DNA of 64,000 bases, taken from Nocardioides perillae (GTDB taxonomy: Bacteria; Actinomycetota; Actinomycetes; Propionibacteriales; Nocardioidaceae). Below the pieces are notes generated by a model. It saw only the letters and a list, made by a program, of their open reading frames with translations. It searched no databases and was not told where the DNA came from. The position numbers were made by a program, and so were the translations under genes. Below are positions 9,173-17,542 of the stretch, piece by piece. Where the stretch lies: assembly GCF_013409425.1 (NCBI RefSeq), contig NZ_JACCAC010000001.1, positions 1,240,001 through 1,304,000 of the forward strand, written 5' to 3'. Each line of letters begins with the position of its first letter. The first letter of the stretch is position 1.

Positions 9173-10072
9173 GTGGCCTCGCTCGGCGCGGCCGGCGCTG
9201 CCTGGGCCGCCGCGCTGCCCGCCACCCTCGCGCTGCTGTGCGAGCGGTGGGGTCTCGAGCTCGAGCGGGCACTGCCCGGCGGCAGCGCGTCGTACGTCGT
9301 CGGCGTGCGCACCCGCGACGGCGAGCCGCGGGTGCTCAAGGTGGCCACCCCCGACAGCGAGGTGGGCGGGGTCGCCGCGCTGCTGCGCGCCGCCGACGGA
9401 CGCGGGCACGTGCGGCTGCACGCGGTCGACCTCGCCCACCGCGCGCTGCTGCTCGAGCGGCTCGGGCCGTCGCTGGAGCAGACCCCGCTCGCGCCCGAGG
9501 AGAAGGTGCGGCTGCTCGCGACCACCCTCGCCGGGTCGTGGCTGCCTGTGGCGGCGCCGTGGGTGGCTCCCGCCCCCGGGGCCGACCGGGCTCTCCTGCT
9601 GCTCGACGGCGTCGCGCGGCGCTGGCGCGAGCAGGGGGCACCGGCGTCGCCCCGGGTGCTGCGCGCCGCGGAGGCGGCGGGCCGGCGCCGGGCCGCGGCC
9701 TTCGACCCCCTGGCGTGCGTCGTCACCCACGGCGACCCGCACCCGGCCAACCTGCTGCGCGTCGAGCACCACCGGCCCGGTGCCCTGACCGGGTGGGTGC
9801 TCGTCGACGGCGAGGGCGTCGTCGCGGAGCCGGCGTACGACGTGGGGGTGGCCCTGCGCGACCTCACCGGCGCGCTGGGGAGCGACCCGGCGACCGCGTG
9901 TGGACGGCTGCGCGGGTGGTGCGACCTGGCCGCCGGCCTGACCGGGACCGACCCCGACGCAGTCTGGGACTGGGCGCTGCTGGAGCGGGTGTCGACCGGG
10001 CTCTACGTGCTCGGCTTCGGCGGCGAGGCGGTCGGGCGGCGCCTGCTGGCGTCGGCGGAGCTGCTCACCTGA
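9173..10072 (+). CDS. Aminoglycoside/hydroxyurea antibiotic phosphotransferase family protein
   Basis: A protein of about 299 residues in the APH (streptomycin 6-kinase-like) family. [11 protein letters not shown] is the catalytic loop, with its Asp and Asn, and [16 protein letters not shown] supplies the metal-binding acidic residue. Such enzymes phosphorylate aminoglycosides or hydroxyurea, but many chromosomal members have other small substrates; resistance is not shown by sequence alone. The start is uncertain: GTG 9173 is the first good codon, but homology may begin about 15 residues earlier at a CTG. It overlaps the convergent DUF2256 gene by 8 bases. Confidence 0.72.
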   Translation: MASLGAAGAAWAAALPATLALLCERWGLELERALPGGSASYVVGVRTRDGEPRVLKVATPDSEVGGVAALLRAADGRGHVRLHAVDLAHRALLLERLGPSLEQTPLAPEEKVRLLATTLAGSWLPVAAPWVAPAPGADRALLLLDGVARRWREQGAPASPRVLRAAEAAGRRRAAAFDPLACVVTHGDPHPANLLRVEHHRPGALTGWVLVDGEGVVAEPAYDVGVALRDLTGALGSDPATACGRLRGWCDLAAGLTGTDPDAVWDWALLERVSTGLYVLGFGGEAVGRRLLASAELLT

Positions 10073-10487
10073 CGCGGCGGATGCGGATCGCGCCCTTGGC
10101 GGTCGAGGGGTCGACGACCTGGCCGCCCTGGGTGATCTCGACCTCGCCGGCCGCGACCAGGCGTCGGGCGGCGCGGCGGGCGGGCTCCATCAGCTCGCGC
10201 CAGCCGTCGGGGTCGTCCGCCGCCCCCGGCCGGGCGGCGTGGACGGCACGGGCGGCCTCCGACGGGCAGATCGTCGACCCGCCCGAGCGGCGGGCCAGCA
10301 GGTCGAGCACGCTGGTCTCGAGCGCCTCGTCGGTGGCGTCGACCCCGTGGCGACGGCACGCGTCGGAGCAGTACTTCACCTGGTCCCAGTCGCGCTCCCA
10401 CTTCTTGCGCCACTCGATGCGGCGCCCGCACGACGCGCACGTCTTCTCCGCCGGCGCGGTCTGCTGCTCGCCTCGCTGCCTGCCCAC
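10065..10487 (-). CDS. DUF2256 and DUF3253 domain-containing protein
   Basis: A 140-residue two-domain protein. The DUF2256 part (about 17-50) is a zinc-ribbon-like CASC...CSDAC segment. The DUF3253 part (about 55-140) resembles a small winged helix ([22 protein letters not shown]). The combination is known in actinobacteria; function is unknown, but zinc plus winged helix suggests DNA or RNA contact. ATG 10487 is the only good start. A 78-bp repeat element lies upstream, on the side of the next gene's 3' end. Confidence 0.82.
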   Translation of the reverse strand: MGRQRGEQQTAPAEKTCASCGRRIEWRKKWERDWDQVKYCSDACRRHGVDATDEALETSVLDLLARRSGGSTICPSEAARAVHAARPGAADDPDGWRELMEPARRAARRLVAAGEVEITQGGQVVDPSTAKGAIRIRRVR

Positions 10488-10558
10488 GCCGGCCAGTCTG
10501 GCGCGCCCGGCAAGGCCCGGGCGGGCGGCGGCGGGCCGCCGTGCGCCGAGACCGGCCT

Positions 10559-10636
10559 CTTGTGGCCCAGGTCCTGCACTGGTGGGCCGAGTTCTCGGGG
10601 CACAAGTGCAGGAGTCACCGGTCAGCCGGTGACTCC
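10559..10636 (-). repeat. 78-bp three-part hairpin repeat, copy 1
   Basis: Read on the minus strand this copy has hairpin A (GGAGTCACCGG / CCGGTGACTCC), a TGCA joint, hairpin B (CTTGTG...CACAAG type arms, here partly decayed) and a tail ending TGGGCCACAAG. It starts 14 bases after the stop of the ligase gene ending at 10651. Three other copies lie at 15381, 42341 and 56943. No T-tract; a terminator role is inferred from position. Confidence 0.85.
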
Positions 10637-10650
10637 GGCAGCGGCGCAGC

Positions 10651-11919
10651 TCAGTCCGGCAGCACCGGCACGCGGGGGGCGGGGCCGCGGTCGGCGAGCC
10701 AGGACTGCACCTGGGCGGCGTCGGGGGAGACGGCGTCGCTGATGGCGTGGGGGACGACCCGGCTGTAGTAGTCGGTGACCAGCCCGTCGGACTCGCGCAC
10801 GATCATGCCGGCCGCCTCGCCGTCGACGACCCAGCTGCCGAGGACGACGTGGTTGCCGTCGTGGACGGGCAGCTCGACGTACTCCTGGTAGACGAAGCCC
10901 TCCTGGCCGTAGGCGCCGGGCATCCGGGTCTCGCTGCCGTCGGCGAGGTGAATGCGCACGTTGTCGCCCTCGCGGCCGTGCAGCGGCTTGGCGACCCACG
11001 CGGTCAGGTCGCCGGGCGCGTCGAAGTAGGCGGGGAGCAGCAGCGGGTGGCCGGGGTTGCGCTCCCACAGCACGGGCAGCAGCGCCTTGGTGCTCAGCAG
11101 CACCTTCCAGGCCGGCTCGAGCCAGCGCACCGGCTGCGCCTCGGCGCCCTCACGCAGCAGCCGTCCGAACTCCTCGCCGAGCATGTCCTCCCAGGGGTAG
11201 AGCTTGTAGGCGTTGCGCACCGGGCGACCGTGCACGTCGACGAAGCGCCGGGCCTCCGCGTCCCACCCGAGCTCGGCGATCGGGTGGGCCATCGCGCGCA
11301 GGCCGGCCTGCACGGCGGTGTCCACGAGGTAGTGGACGGTCATCTCGAGCTCGCCGTCGTCGTAGGAGGGGCCCTCGCCGAGGTCGTAGAGAAAGTGCAC
11401 CTCGGGTCCGTCGAGCGCGCCGCTCCACGACAGCGCCCGCCAGCGCGCGACGAGGCGGTCGTGCAGGCTGTTCCACTGGTCGCTGCCTGGCAGCACGTCC
11501 TCGACCCAGCGCCACTGCACGACGCCGGTCTCGACGAGCCCGGTGGGGGTGTCGCCGTTGACCTCGAGCATCTTGACCGAGCCGTCACCGCCGTAGGCGA
11601 GGTCGAAGCGCGCGTGCAGCGCGGGGTCGCCGCGCCGCACCGACTCCCGCACGTAGGCCAGCGAGCCGGGGGGCAGACCGAGCCGCTCGTCGGTGAGGTG
11701 GGCTGCCATCCACCCGGCGGCGTCGACGCAGAGCGCCCACAGCTCCTCGGTGGCGGCCTCGAGGTGCTCGACCTCGGCCATCGTCAGCTCGTACCACGCC
11801 GACTCGTGCCAGTAGTCCACGACGCTGCCGTCGGGACGGGTCGTGGTGGGGAAGACCAGGCCCTGCTGGGTGACGGTCTGCTGCCAGCCCTCCCGCGGGC
11901 GCGAGGCGTGGCGCCACAT
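10651..11919 (-). CDS. Glutathionylspermidine synthase family ATP-grasp ligase (YgiC/YjfC-like)
   Basis: A 422-residue protein of the GSP_synth family: the ATP-grasp half of glutathionylspermidine synthase without the amidase half. Recognisable pieces are [15 protein letters not shown] (acidic metal site), [14 protein letters not shown] (glycine-rich ATP loop) and [31 protein letters not shown] near the C-terminus. Stand-alone members are thought to ligate a polyamine or amine to a carboxyl group; the substrate is unknown. ATG 11919 overlaps the DUF350 stop. It is the last gene of a five-gene minus-strand run. Confidence 0.85.
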   Translation of the reverse strand: MWRHASRPREGWQQTVTQQGLVFPTTTRPDGSVVDYWHESAWYELTMAEVEHLEAATEELWALCVDAAGWMAAHLTDERLGLPPGSLAYVRESVRRGDPALHARFDLAYGGDGSVKMLEVNGDTPTGLVETGVVQWRWVEDVLPGSDQWNSLHDRLVARWRALSWSGALDGPEVHFLYDLGEGPSYDDGELEMTVHYLVDTAVQAGLRAMAHPIAELGWDAEARRFVDVHGRPVRNAYKLYPWEDMLGEEFGRLLREGAEAQPVRWLEPAWKVLLSTKALLPVLWERNPGHPLLLPAYFDAPGDLTAWVAKPLHGREGDNVRIHLADGSETRMPGAYGQEGFVYQEYVELPVHDGNHVVLGSWVVDGEAAGMIVRESDGLVTDYYSRVVPHAISDAVSPDAAQVQSWLADRGPAPRVPVLPD

Positions 11920-12377
11920 CAGGCGATGCTCGCGCAGACGATGGCGGCGACCGAGAGCGCGGCGGCGGCGGCGACGGTGGCCAGCGGCCGCACCGGGCCG
12001 GGGGTGGTGACGGCCTCGCGCAGGCTGCCCGGGGTGATGGCCTCGACGACGAAGAACATCACCGCGTTGAGCGCGATGCCCAGCACGCCGAAGGCGATCG
12101 TCCAGCCCAGCGCCCAGCCCAGCGACGTGGCGCCGTTGGTCCAGATCGCGGTGAAGAGCACCAGCGCGTTGGAGACCAGCCACGCGCCGGTGACCAGCCC
12201 GGCGCCCGACGACGGCAGCGCGCTGCCCTTCCCGTCCGGCCCACCGCCGCGCAGGTGGCGGCCGAGGTGGCCGGGGGTGACCAAGTCGAGCACGTAGTAG
12301 GCCAGCACCAGCAACCCCCCGGTGAGCAGGGCGTAGACGACGGCGTGGCCGAGGGCGGTGAGCAGCTGGTCGAGCAC
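11919..12377 (-). CDS. DUF350 domain-containing membrane protein
   Basis: A 152-residue protein with four hydrophobic helices in two repeats, typical of DUF350 (YjfL in E. coli). Small and acidic residues inside the helices (VSNALVLFTAIW, ALGWTIAFGVLGIALN) suggest a channel or ligand-binding bundle. GTG 12377 is supported by a GGAGGAA ribosome site 4 bases upstream, so a much longer in-frame extension is rejected. Its stop overlaps the ATG of the ATP-grasp ligase, a coupling that mirrors the YjfL-YjfC association. Confidence 0.82.
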   Translation of the reverse strand: MLDQLLTALGHAVVYALLTGGLLVLAYYVLDLVTPGHLGRHLRGGGPDGKGSALPSSGAGLVTGAWLVSNALVLFTAIWTNGATSLGWALGWTIAFGVLGIALNAVMFFVVEAITPGSLREAVTTPGPVRPLATVAAAAALSVAAIVCASIA

Positions 12378-12447
12378 GGTTCCTCCGGGTGGTGGGGCGA
12401 GCGGTCGGGAGCGAGGCGTACGCCGCGGCGCGCGGCGCGGGCGGGCC

Positions 12448-12840
12448 TCAGCCGCCGATGCCGCGGCTGGTGCCGCCGAAGCCGCCGCGGGTGGTCGAGC
12501 GGACGCTGGAGCCGCCCGTGGTGGGCAGCCCACCACGCTGCACGGAGCCCCGCAGACCGGAGCGGTCGTAGGTGCCGCCGAGGCCGCGCACCGAGCCGCC
12601 GAGGGCCGGCACCCGCGAGCTCGCGCCGAGGTAGAACCACAGGAAGCCGGCGCCGACGCCGCCGGTGCCGCCGTCGTCGTCGCAGTACTGGTCGTCGACG
12701 CGCTCCTCGGTCTCGGGGTCCACGCACACGGCGGCGTAGTCGGGGGAGGACGAGCAGCCGCTCAGGCCGGCGGCGACGAGGGCGGTGACGCCGATCGCGA
12801 CGTTGGTGGAGCGCATGCGGCGGCGGGGCTGGTCGGTCAC
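12448..12840 (-). CDS. Gly-rich lipoprotein, possibly YgiB/DUF1190-like
   Basis: A 130-residue lipoprotein. The signal peptide ends in lipobox LSGC, followed by SSSPDYAAVCVD, a pair of cysteines in an acidic segment, an aromatic FLWFYLG stretch and a Gly/Ser/Arg tail containing TTRGGFGG. That tail recalls the YgiB/YjfM (DUF1190) proteins that accompany the E. coli ATP-grasp ligase, but identity is uncertain. GTG 12840 overlaps the permease stop by 4 bases; ATG 12816 is a shorter alternative that keeps the signal peptide. A 70-base gap separates it from DUF350. Confidence 0.65.
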   Translation of the reverse strand: MTDQPRRRMRSTNVAIGVTALVAAGLSGCSSSPDYAAVCVDPETEERVDDQYCDDDGGTGGVGAGFLWFYLGASSRVPALGGSVRGLGGTYDRSGLRGSVQRGGLPTTGGSSVRSTTRGGFGGTSRGIGG

Positions 12841-14210
12841 GGGGCGGTCCTCCGAGCGGTGGGCACGAGCGTGAGGTAGCCGGCGCCGACGGCCAGCACG
12901 GCGAGGACGGCGGCGAGCGAGGTGGTCGAGGTCGCGGCGAGGTCGCGCAGGGAGACGACGAGCACGGCCGCGAAGGTGGTGGCGGTCAGCAGAGGCACGA
13001 CGACGCGGGCCAGCGGGCGCTCGCGGGCGGCCCGGCCGAAGTAGGCGGGGACCGCCGCGGCCGTCACGGCGTAGTAGCCGGCGACCAGCACCCCGGTGGC
13101 CGCCACGGAGTCGGCGAGCACGGCCTCGCTGGTGGCGAGCAGGGCGAGGTAGACGGCGGTGGCGAGGCCGGCGACGGCCCAGGTGACGCGGGCGGGGGAG
13201 CCGGCCGGGGTGACCTCGGCCAGGCCGGTCGGCAGGGCGCCGCGTCGTGCCATGGCCAGGGCGGCGCGCGCGGCGGGCAGCACGGTGGTCTGGGTGCTGG
13301 CCAGTGCCGAGGCGAGCACCGCACCGGCGAGGACGGTGCCGCCGGTGCTGCCCAGCAGGGCGTCGCCGAGCACGGCGAAGAGGTCGTCCTCGCCGATCGC
13401 GGCCAGCCGGTCCGGCCCGGCCCAGGCGAGGAGCGCGGCCGTCGTGCCGGCGTACAGCACGACGAGGCCGGCCATCGCCAGCAGCGCGGCGCGAGCGGGG
13501 GTGGTGGTGGGCTCGACCGACTCCTCGTTGACCGAGAAGGAGGAGTCCCAGCCCCAGTAGAGGAAGACCGCGACGAGGAGCGCCGCGGCCACCGCGCCGG
13601 CGCCGACGCCGGCGGGCGCGGCGGCAGCGGAGGCGGTGGGCTCGGGCAGGGGTGCGGTCGCCAGCGCACGGGCCGCGACCCACACCAGCGCCACGGCCTC
13701 GACTGCGAAGAGCACGACCTGGGTGCGCGCGGCCACGGTGATGCCGCGGACGGCCAGCCACGTGACGAGCGCGACCAGCGCCGTGCCGAGGAGGCCCTGG
13801 GCGACGCGGGAGGCGGCGAGGTCGTCGGCGCCGACGACGGTGAAGGCGTAGACGGCGGAGGCCTGCGCGAGGTTGGCCAGCACGAGCACGCACGCGGCGA
13901 CCGCCACCCACCCGGTGAGCCAGCCGGTGACGGGCCCCAGCGCACGGGTGGTCCAGGCGTAGCAGGTGCCGCAGTCGGGCTCGGCACGGTTGAGCTCGCG
14001 GAAGCACAGCACCACCAGCGCCACGGGCAGCGCCGCCGCCACGAGCACCAGCGGGGCGCGGTCGCCGACGAGGCCGACGAGCAGCCCGACGGTGACGGCG
14101 AGGGAGTACGCCGGCGCGGTCGAGGCCAGCGACAGCACCGTCGAGGCGGCGAGCCCCACCGCGCGCGGCCGCAGCCGTCCGGGTGCGGGCCGGGTCGTGG
14201 TGGCGCTCAC
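12837..14210 (-). CDS. APC family amino acid/polyamine permease
   Basis: A 457-residue secondary transporter with about 12 membrane helices. The first helix region LSLASTAPAYSLAVTVG and the FRELNRAEPDCGTCYAWTTRALGP segment are typical of the APC superfamily amino acid/polyamine transporters. GTG 14210 overlaps the channel stop by 4 bases and its own stop overlaps the lipoprotein start, so the three genes are coupled. Next to a glutathionylspermidine-synthase-like ligase, a polyamine or amino acid substrate is plausible, but nothing in the sequence fixes it. Confidence 0.85.
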   Translation of the reverse strand: MSATTTRPAPGRLRPRAVGLAASTVLSLASTAPAYSLAVTVGLLVGLVGDRAPLVLVAAALPVALVVLCFRELNRAEPDCGTCYAWTTRALGPVTGWLTGWVAVAACVLVLANLAQASAVYAFTVVGADDLAASRVAQGLLGTALVALVTWLAVRGITVAARTQVVLFAVEAVALVWVAARALATAPLPEPTASAAAAPAGVGAGAVAAALLVAVFLYWGWDSSFSVNEESVEPTTTPARAALLAMAGLVVLYAGTTAALLAWAGPDRLAAIGEDDLFAVLGDALLGSTGGTVLAGAVLASALASTQTTVLPAARAALAMARRGALPTGLAEVTPAGSPARVTWAVAGLATAVYLALLATSEAVLADSVAATGVLVAGYYAVTAAAVPAYFGRAARERPLARVVVPLLTATTFAAVLVVSLRDLAATSTTSLAAVLAVLAVGAGYLTLVPTARRTAP

Positions 14211-14749
14211 CGCTCGTGGTCCCGGAAGGTGTCGAGCATCTGCTCGTGGCGGTCGTGGGAGGCCTCGTCGAGCGCGCGCCACTCCGCCACCTGGCGCGCG
14301 ACCCAGTCGCGGCCGTGCTGCTCGCCGAGGGAGGCCAGCAGCAGGTGCTCGAGCCGCTCGACGCGCTCGTGCAGGCCGCCGACCGTGTCGGCGAGCGCGA
14401 CCTGCTCGTCGTGGGTGAAGGCGTTGCGGTCGACGACGAAGCCCGCGATGACGTGGCCGATCGCGATCGGCACCAGCACGAGCGCGCTGACGATGAGCAC
14501 CACGGCGACGACGCGGCCCGCGGTGGTCGCGGGGTACTGGTCGCCGTAGCCGACCGTCGACCCGGTGACCACGCCCCACCACAGCGACTCGACGAAGCCC
14601 TTGTCCTCGAGGAGGGCGTAGGCCGCGGAGCAGGCCACCCACACCGCGAGGATGGCGACCACGAGCCGCCACGGGGCGTTGACCAGCCCCTTGGTCGGCT
14701 GCGCCACCCACCGGTGCGCCGCCGGCGCCCGCCCGTCCCGAGCCGTCAC
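14207..14749 (-). CDS. Two-helix potassium channel family protein
   Basis: A 180-residue ion channel with two membrane helices (about 27-47 and 80-105) flanking a pore loop with the K+ filter TVGYGD. A cytoplasmic C-terminal helix (HERVERLEHLLLASLGEQ) looks like a coiled coil for tetramer assembly. GTG 14749 is preceded by GGAGGAGCG, so it is taken as the start. It is the first gene of the channel-permease-lipoprotein-DUF350-ligase run and is divergent from the MocA-like gene with about 45 bases between starts. Confidence 0.88.
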   Translation of the reverse strand: MTARDGRAPAAHRWVAQPTKGLVNAPWRLVVAILAVWVACSAAYALLEDKGFVESLWWGVVTGSTVGYGDQYPATTAGRVVAVVLIVSALVLVPIAIGHVIAGFVVDRNAFTHDEQVALADTVGGLHERVERLEHLLLASLGEQHGRDWVARQVAEWRALDEASHDRHEQMLDTFRDHER

Positions 14750-14781
14750 CGCTCCTCCGTCCCCCCGTGAGCGCCACACGC

Positions 14782-14787
14782 TAGCGT
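14782..14787 (+). promoter_or_regulatory. -10 element of a leaderless gene (MocA-like)
   Basis: TAGCGT ends 7 bases before GTG 14795 and no ribosome site is present, the same geometry seen before several other genes here. Confidence 0.45.
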
Positions 14788-14794
14788 CCGGGTC

Positions 14795-15370
14795 GTGGCC
14801 GTGCACGCGCTCCTCCTCGCCGCAGGCGCCGGACGGCGGATGGGCACGCCGAAGGCACTGGTGCACGACGACGACGGCACCTCGTGGCTGCGCCGCTCGG
14901 TGGCGGTGCTGCGCGAGGGTGGCTGCGCCGAGGTGGTGGTCGTGCTCGGGGCGGCCGCCGACGAGGCGCGGCTGCTCGTGCCCGGGGAGCGGGTGGTCGA
15001 GGCGGCCGACTGGGCCGAGGGCATGGGTGCCTCGCTCCGCGCCGGGCTGCGGCACCTGGTCGGCACCGACGAGGCGGGCGCGCCGGAGGCGGTGGTGGTC
15101 TCGCTCGTCGACCTGCCCGACGTCGGCGCCGAGGTCGTCGCGCGGCTGCTCGCCGACCCCGCGGGTGCGGCGCGGGGCGCGCAGGCGCTGGCGCGCGCGG
15201 CGTACGACGGGGTCCCCGGCCACCCCGTGCTGCTCGGGCGCGCGCACTGGGAGGGTGTGGTGGCCGCGGCGAGCGGCGACCGCGGGGCGCGCGACTACCT
15301 GGCCGCCCGGCCCGTCGCGCTCGTCGAGTGCGGCGACCTCGCGACCGGGGCGGACCGCGACACCCGTTGA
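14795..15370 (+). CDS. Nucleotidyltransferase family protein (MocA-like, molybdenum cofactor cytidylyltransferase)
   Basis: A 191-residue NTP transferase. LLLAAGAGRRMGTPKALV is the GxGxRMGxxK nucleotide-binding loop, and LVDLPDVGAEVV carries the metal-binding Asp. MocA attaches CMP to molybdopterin to give the dinucleotide cofactor used by CO- and xanthine-dehydrogenase-type enzymes. The genes downstream encode just such a molybdo-hydroxylase and its maturation factors, which supports MocA over MobA. GTG 14795 has a -10 hexamer 7 bases upstream. Confidence 0.82.
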   Translation: MAVHALLLAAGAGRRMGTPKALVHDDDGTSWLRRSVAVLREGGCAEVVVVLGAAADEARLLVPGERVVEAADWAEGMGASLRAGLRHLVGTDEAGAPEAVVVSLVDLPDVGAEVVARLLADPAGAARGAQALARAAYDGVPGHPVLLGRAHWEGVVAAASGDRGARDYLAARPVALVECGDLATGADRDTR

Positions 15371-15380
15371 GCCGCCTGCA

Positions 15381-15458
15381 GGAGTCACCGGCCGACCGGT
15401 GACTCCTGCACCTGTGCCCCGAGAACTCGGGCCACAAGTGCAGGACCTGGGCCACAAG
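15381..15458 (+). repeat. 78-bp three-part hairpin repeat, copy 2
   Basis: It begins 10 bases after the MocA-like stop. Hairpin A is GGAGTCACCGG / CCGGTGACTCC with loop CCGA; hairpin B pairs CTGCACCTGTGCCCCGAG with CTCGGGCCACAAGTGCAG around two As; the tail GACCTGGGCCACAAG could pair alternatively with the left arm of B. Closely similar to copies 1 and 4. Confidence 0.88.
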
Positions 15459-15513
15459 TGGGGCAGCGGCGGCCTCGCCGCGGACGCCAACCCTCGGCCA
15501 ACGTGGCGCCGAC

Positions 15514-15519
15514 TAGCCT
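15514..15519 (+). promoter_or_regulatory. -10 element of a leaderless gene (MoxR)
   Basis: TAGCCT ends 7 bases before ATG 15527, identical in sequence and spacing to the element at 5570-5575. Confidence 0.5.
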
Positions 15520-15526
15520 CGCGAGC

Positions 15527-16432
15527 ATGGGTGATGACCGCCACAGCGGGCTCGAGCCGGGCGACGTCGCGCAGGTCGCGGCCAGCCTCGCCGCCACGGG
15601 CTACGTCTGCGACGACGACCTCGCGACGGTGGTGTTCCTCGCGCTGCGCATGCAGCGCCCGCTGCTGCTCGAGGGCGAGCCCGGCACCGGCAAGACCGCG
15701 CTGGCCGAGGCGCTGGCCGAGACCCTCGACCTGCCGCTGGTGCGGCTGCAGTGCTACGAGGGCATCGACGCCACCCAGGCGCTCTACGACTGGGACTTCC
15801 CGCGCCAGGTGCTGCACCTGCGCGCCCTCGAGGCCACCCGCGGCGACGACGGCGTCGACGTCGAGGAGGCCGAGAAGTCGCTCTTCGACCCCCGCTTCCT
15901 GCTCGCCCGGCCGGTGCTCGCGGCGCTCCAGCAGGCGCCCGCGGTCCTGCTCGTCGACGAGGTGGACCGCGCCGACGACGAGTTCGAGGCGTTCCTGCTC
16001 GAGGTGCTCTCGACCTACCAGGTCTCGATCCCCGAGCTCGGCACCGTGCGCGCCGCGGTGCCGCCGCTGGTCGTGCTCACGTCCAACCGCACCCGCGAGC
16101 TGCACGACGCGCTCAAGCGCCGCTGCCTCTACCACTGGATCGACCACCCCGGCCTCGAGCGCGAGGTCGAGATCGTCCGCTCCCGCGCGCCCGAGGTGAG
16201 CGCCGAGCTGGCGCGGCAGGTCGTCACCACGGTGCAGCGCCTGCGCGGTGACGGCGGCCTGCTCAAGCCGCCGGGCGTGGCCGAGACGCTCGACTGGGCC
16301 AAGGCGCTCAGCGTGCTCGGCGCGAGCGAGCTCGACCTGGCCACCGCGGCCGCGACGGTCGGGGCGCTCGTGAAGTACCGCGAGGACGGCGACCGCGTGA
16401 AGCAGGCCCTCGACCGGATGATGGCGGTCTAG
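15527..16432 (+). CDS. MoxR-type AAA+ ATPase (CoxD-like)
   Basis: A 301-residue AAA+ ATPase. Walker A is GEPGTGKT (residues 50-57), Walker B is VLLVDEVDRADDE, and VVLTSNRTRELHDALKRRC is the sensor 1/arginine-finger region. MoxR ATPases work with VWA partners as metal-centre chaperones; CoxD and CoxE insert sulfur and copper in form I CO dehydrogenase. The next gene is the VWA partner, so the pair probably matures the molybdo-hydroxylase encoded downstream. The preferred ATG gives a leaderless mRNA. Confidence 0.9.
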   Translation: MGDDRHSGLEPGDVAQVAASLAATGYVCDDDLATVVFLALRMQRPLLLEGEPGTGKTALAEALAETLDLPLVRLQCYEGIDATQALYDWDFPRQVLHLRALEATRGDDGVDVEEAEKSLFDPRFLLARPVLAALQQAPAVLLVDEVDRADDEFEAFLLEVLSTYQVSIPELGTVRAAVPPLVVLTSNRTRELHDALKRRCLYHWIDHPGLEREVEIVRSRAPEVSAELARQVVTTVQRLRGDGGLLKPPGVAETLDWAKALSVLGASELDLATAAATVGALVKYREDGDRVKQALDRMMAV

Positions 16433-17542
16433 GTGCACCAGCCCGACGAGCTGCTCCTCGGCCTCTGCCGCGCCCTGCGGGCCGCGGGCGTGCCGGTCAC
16501 CCAGGACCGCGCCCACGGCTTCCTCGCCGCCGTCGCCCACGTCGGGCTCGGCGACCGCGAGGCCGTACGCCGTGCCGGCCGCGCGACCCTGTGCGCGAGC
16601 CCCGACGACCTCGAGCGCCTCGACCTGGTGCTCGACGCGTGGTTCGACCCCGGCGGGCTGCCGCGACCGCGACCGGCGAGCGTGCCGTCGCGCCCGGCGT
16701 ACAGCTCCCTGCCGGAGACCGACCTCGAGGAGGGCGACGGTGAGCCGGGCGAGGAGCACGTGCGCGCCGCTGCCAGCGCGACCGAGGTGCTGCGGCACCG
16801 CGACGTCGCGGCGCTGAGCGCGGCGGAGAAGCGGCGCCTCGACGCGATGTTCGGCACGCTGCACCCGACCTCGCCGCTGCGGCGGGCCGCGCGCCACCGC
16901 CGCTGGCACCGTGGCCAGGTCGACGCCGCCCGCACGCTGCGCGCCAGCATGCGGCGCCTCGGCGAGCCGGCCGACCTCGCATGGCGCCGCCGCGCGGTGC
17001 GGCCGCGGCGCGTCGTGCTGCTGGTCGACGTGTCGGGCTCGATGAGCTCCTACGCCGACGCGCTGCTGCGGCTGGCCCACCGCTTCGTCGTCGCCGGGCC
17101 GACCGGACCGGGGCGCGCGGAGGTGTTCACCGTTGGCACCCGCTTGACCCACCTGACCCGCGCGCTGGCGGTGCGCGACGCCGACCGCGCGCTGGTCGCG
17201 GCCGGTGCCGTGGTGCCGGACTGGTCCGGCGGCACCCGGCTCGGGGAGTCGCTGCAGGTCTTCCTGGACCGGTGGGGCGCGCGGGGGCTCGCACGGGGTG
17301 CGGTGGTGGTCGTGATGAGCGACGGCTGGGAGCGCGGCGACGCGGCGCTGCTGGCCGAGCAGATGGCGCGGCTGCAGCGGCTGGCCCACCGCGTGGTGTG
17401 GGTCAACCCGCACCGCGGCAAGGCCGGCTACGAGCCGGTGCAGGCCGGGGTGCGGGCGGCGCTGCCGCACGTCGACGACTTCCTCGCCGGCCACTCGCTG
17501 GCGACCTACGCAGAGCTGGTGGAGGTGGTGGCACGTGCGTGA
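16433..17542 (+). CDS. VWA domain-containing CoxE family protein
   Basis: A 369-residue CoxE-type protein. The N-terminal half is alpha-helical and charged; the C-terminal half is a von Willebrand A domain with MIDAS motif DVSGSMSSY and later DWSGGTRLGESL and VVMSDGWERGD. It is the partner of the MoxR ATPase, whose stop codon (16430-16432) it directly follows. It ends by overlapping the XdhC gene by 8 bases, so all three should be co-translated. Its role is cofactor insertion into the downstream dehydrogenase by analogy with cox clusters. Confidence 0.88.
   Translation: MHQPDELLLGLCRALRAAGVPVTQDRAHGFLAAVAHVGLGDREAVRRAGRATLCASPDDLERLDLVLDAWFDPGGLPRPRPASVPSRPAYSSLPETDLEEGDGEPGEEHVRAAASATEVLRHRDVAALSAAEKRRLDAMFGTLHPTSPLRRAARHRRWHRGQVDAARTLRASMRRLGEPADLAWRRRAVRPRRVVLLVDVSGSMSSYADALLRLAHRFVVAGPTGPGRAEVFTVGTRLTHLTRALAVRDADRALVAAGAVVPDWSGGTRLGESLQVFLDRWGARGLARGAVVVVMSDGWERGDAALLAEQMARLQRLAHRVVWVNPHRGKAGYEPVQAGVRAALPHVDDFLAGHSLATYAELVEVVARA

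Noticed and set aside
9173..10072. Calling the APH-family gene an antibiotic-resistance determinant
   Set aside because: Family motifs alone do not show aminoglycoside activity, and the gene is embedded among housekeeping genes with native base composition.
10488..10558. A small gene between the DUF2256 gene and the repeat
   Set aside because: Only a G/C-rich low-complexity stretch without start, ribosome site or conserved peptide.
12378..12536. N-terminal extension of the DUF350 protein
   Set aside because: The extension is low-complexity Ala/Arg/Pro and lies beyond a clear GGAGGAA-GTG start.
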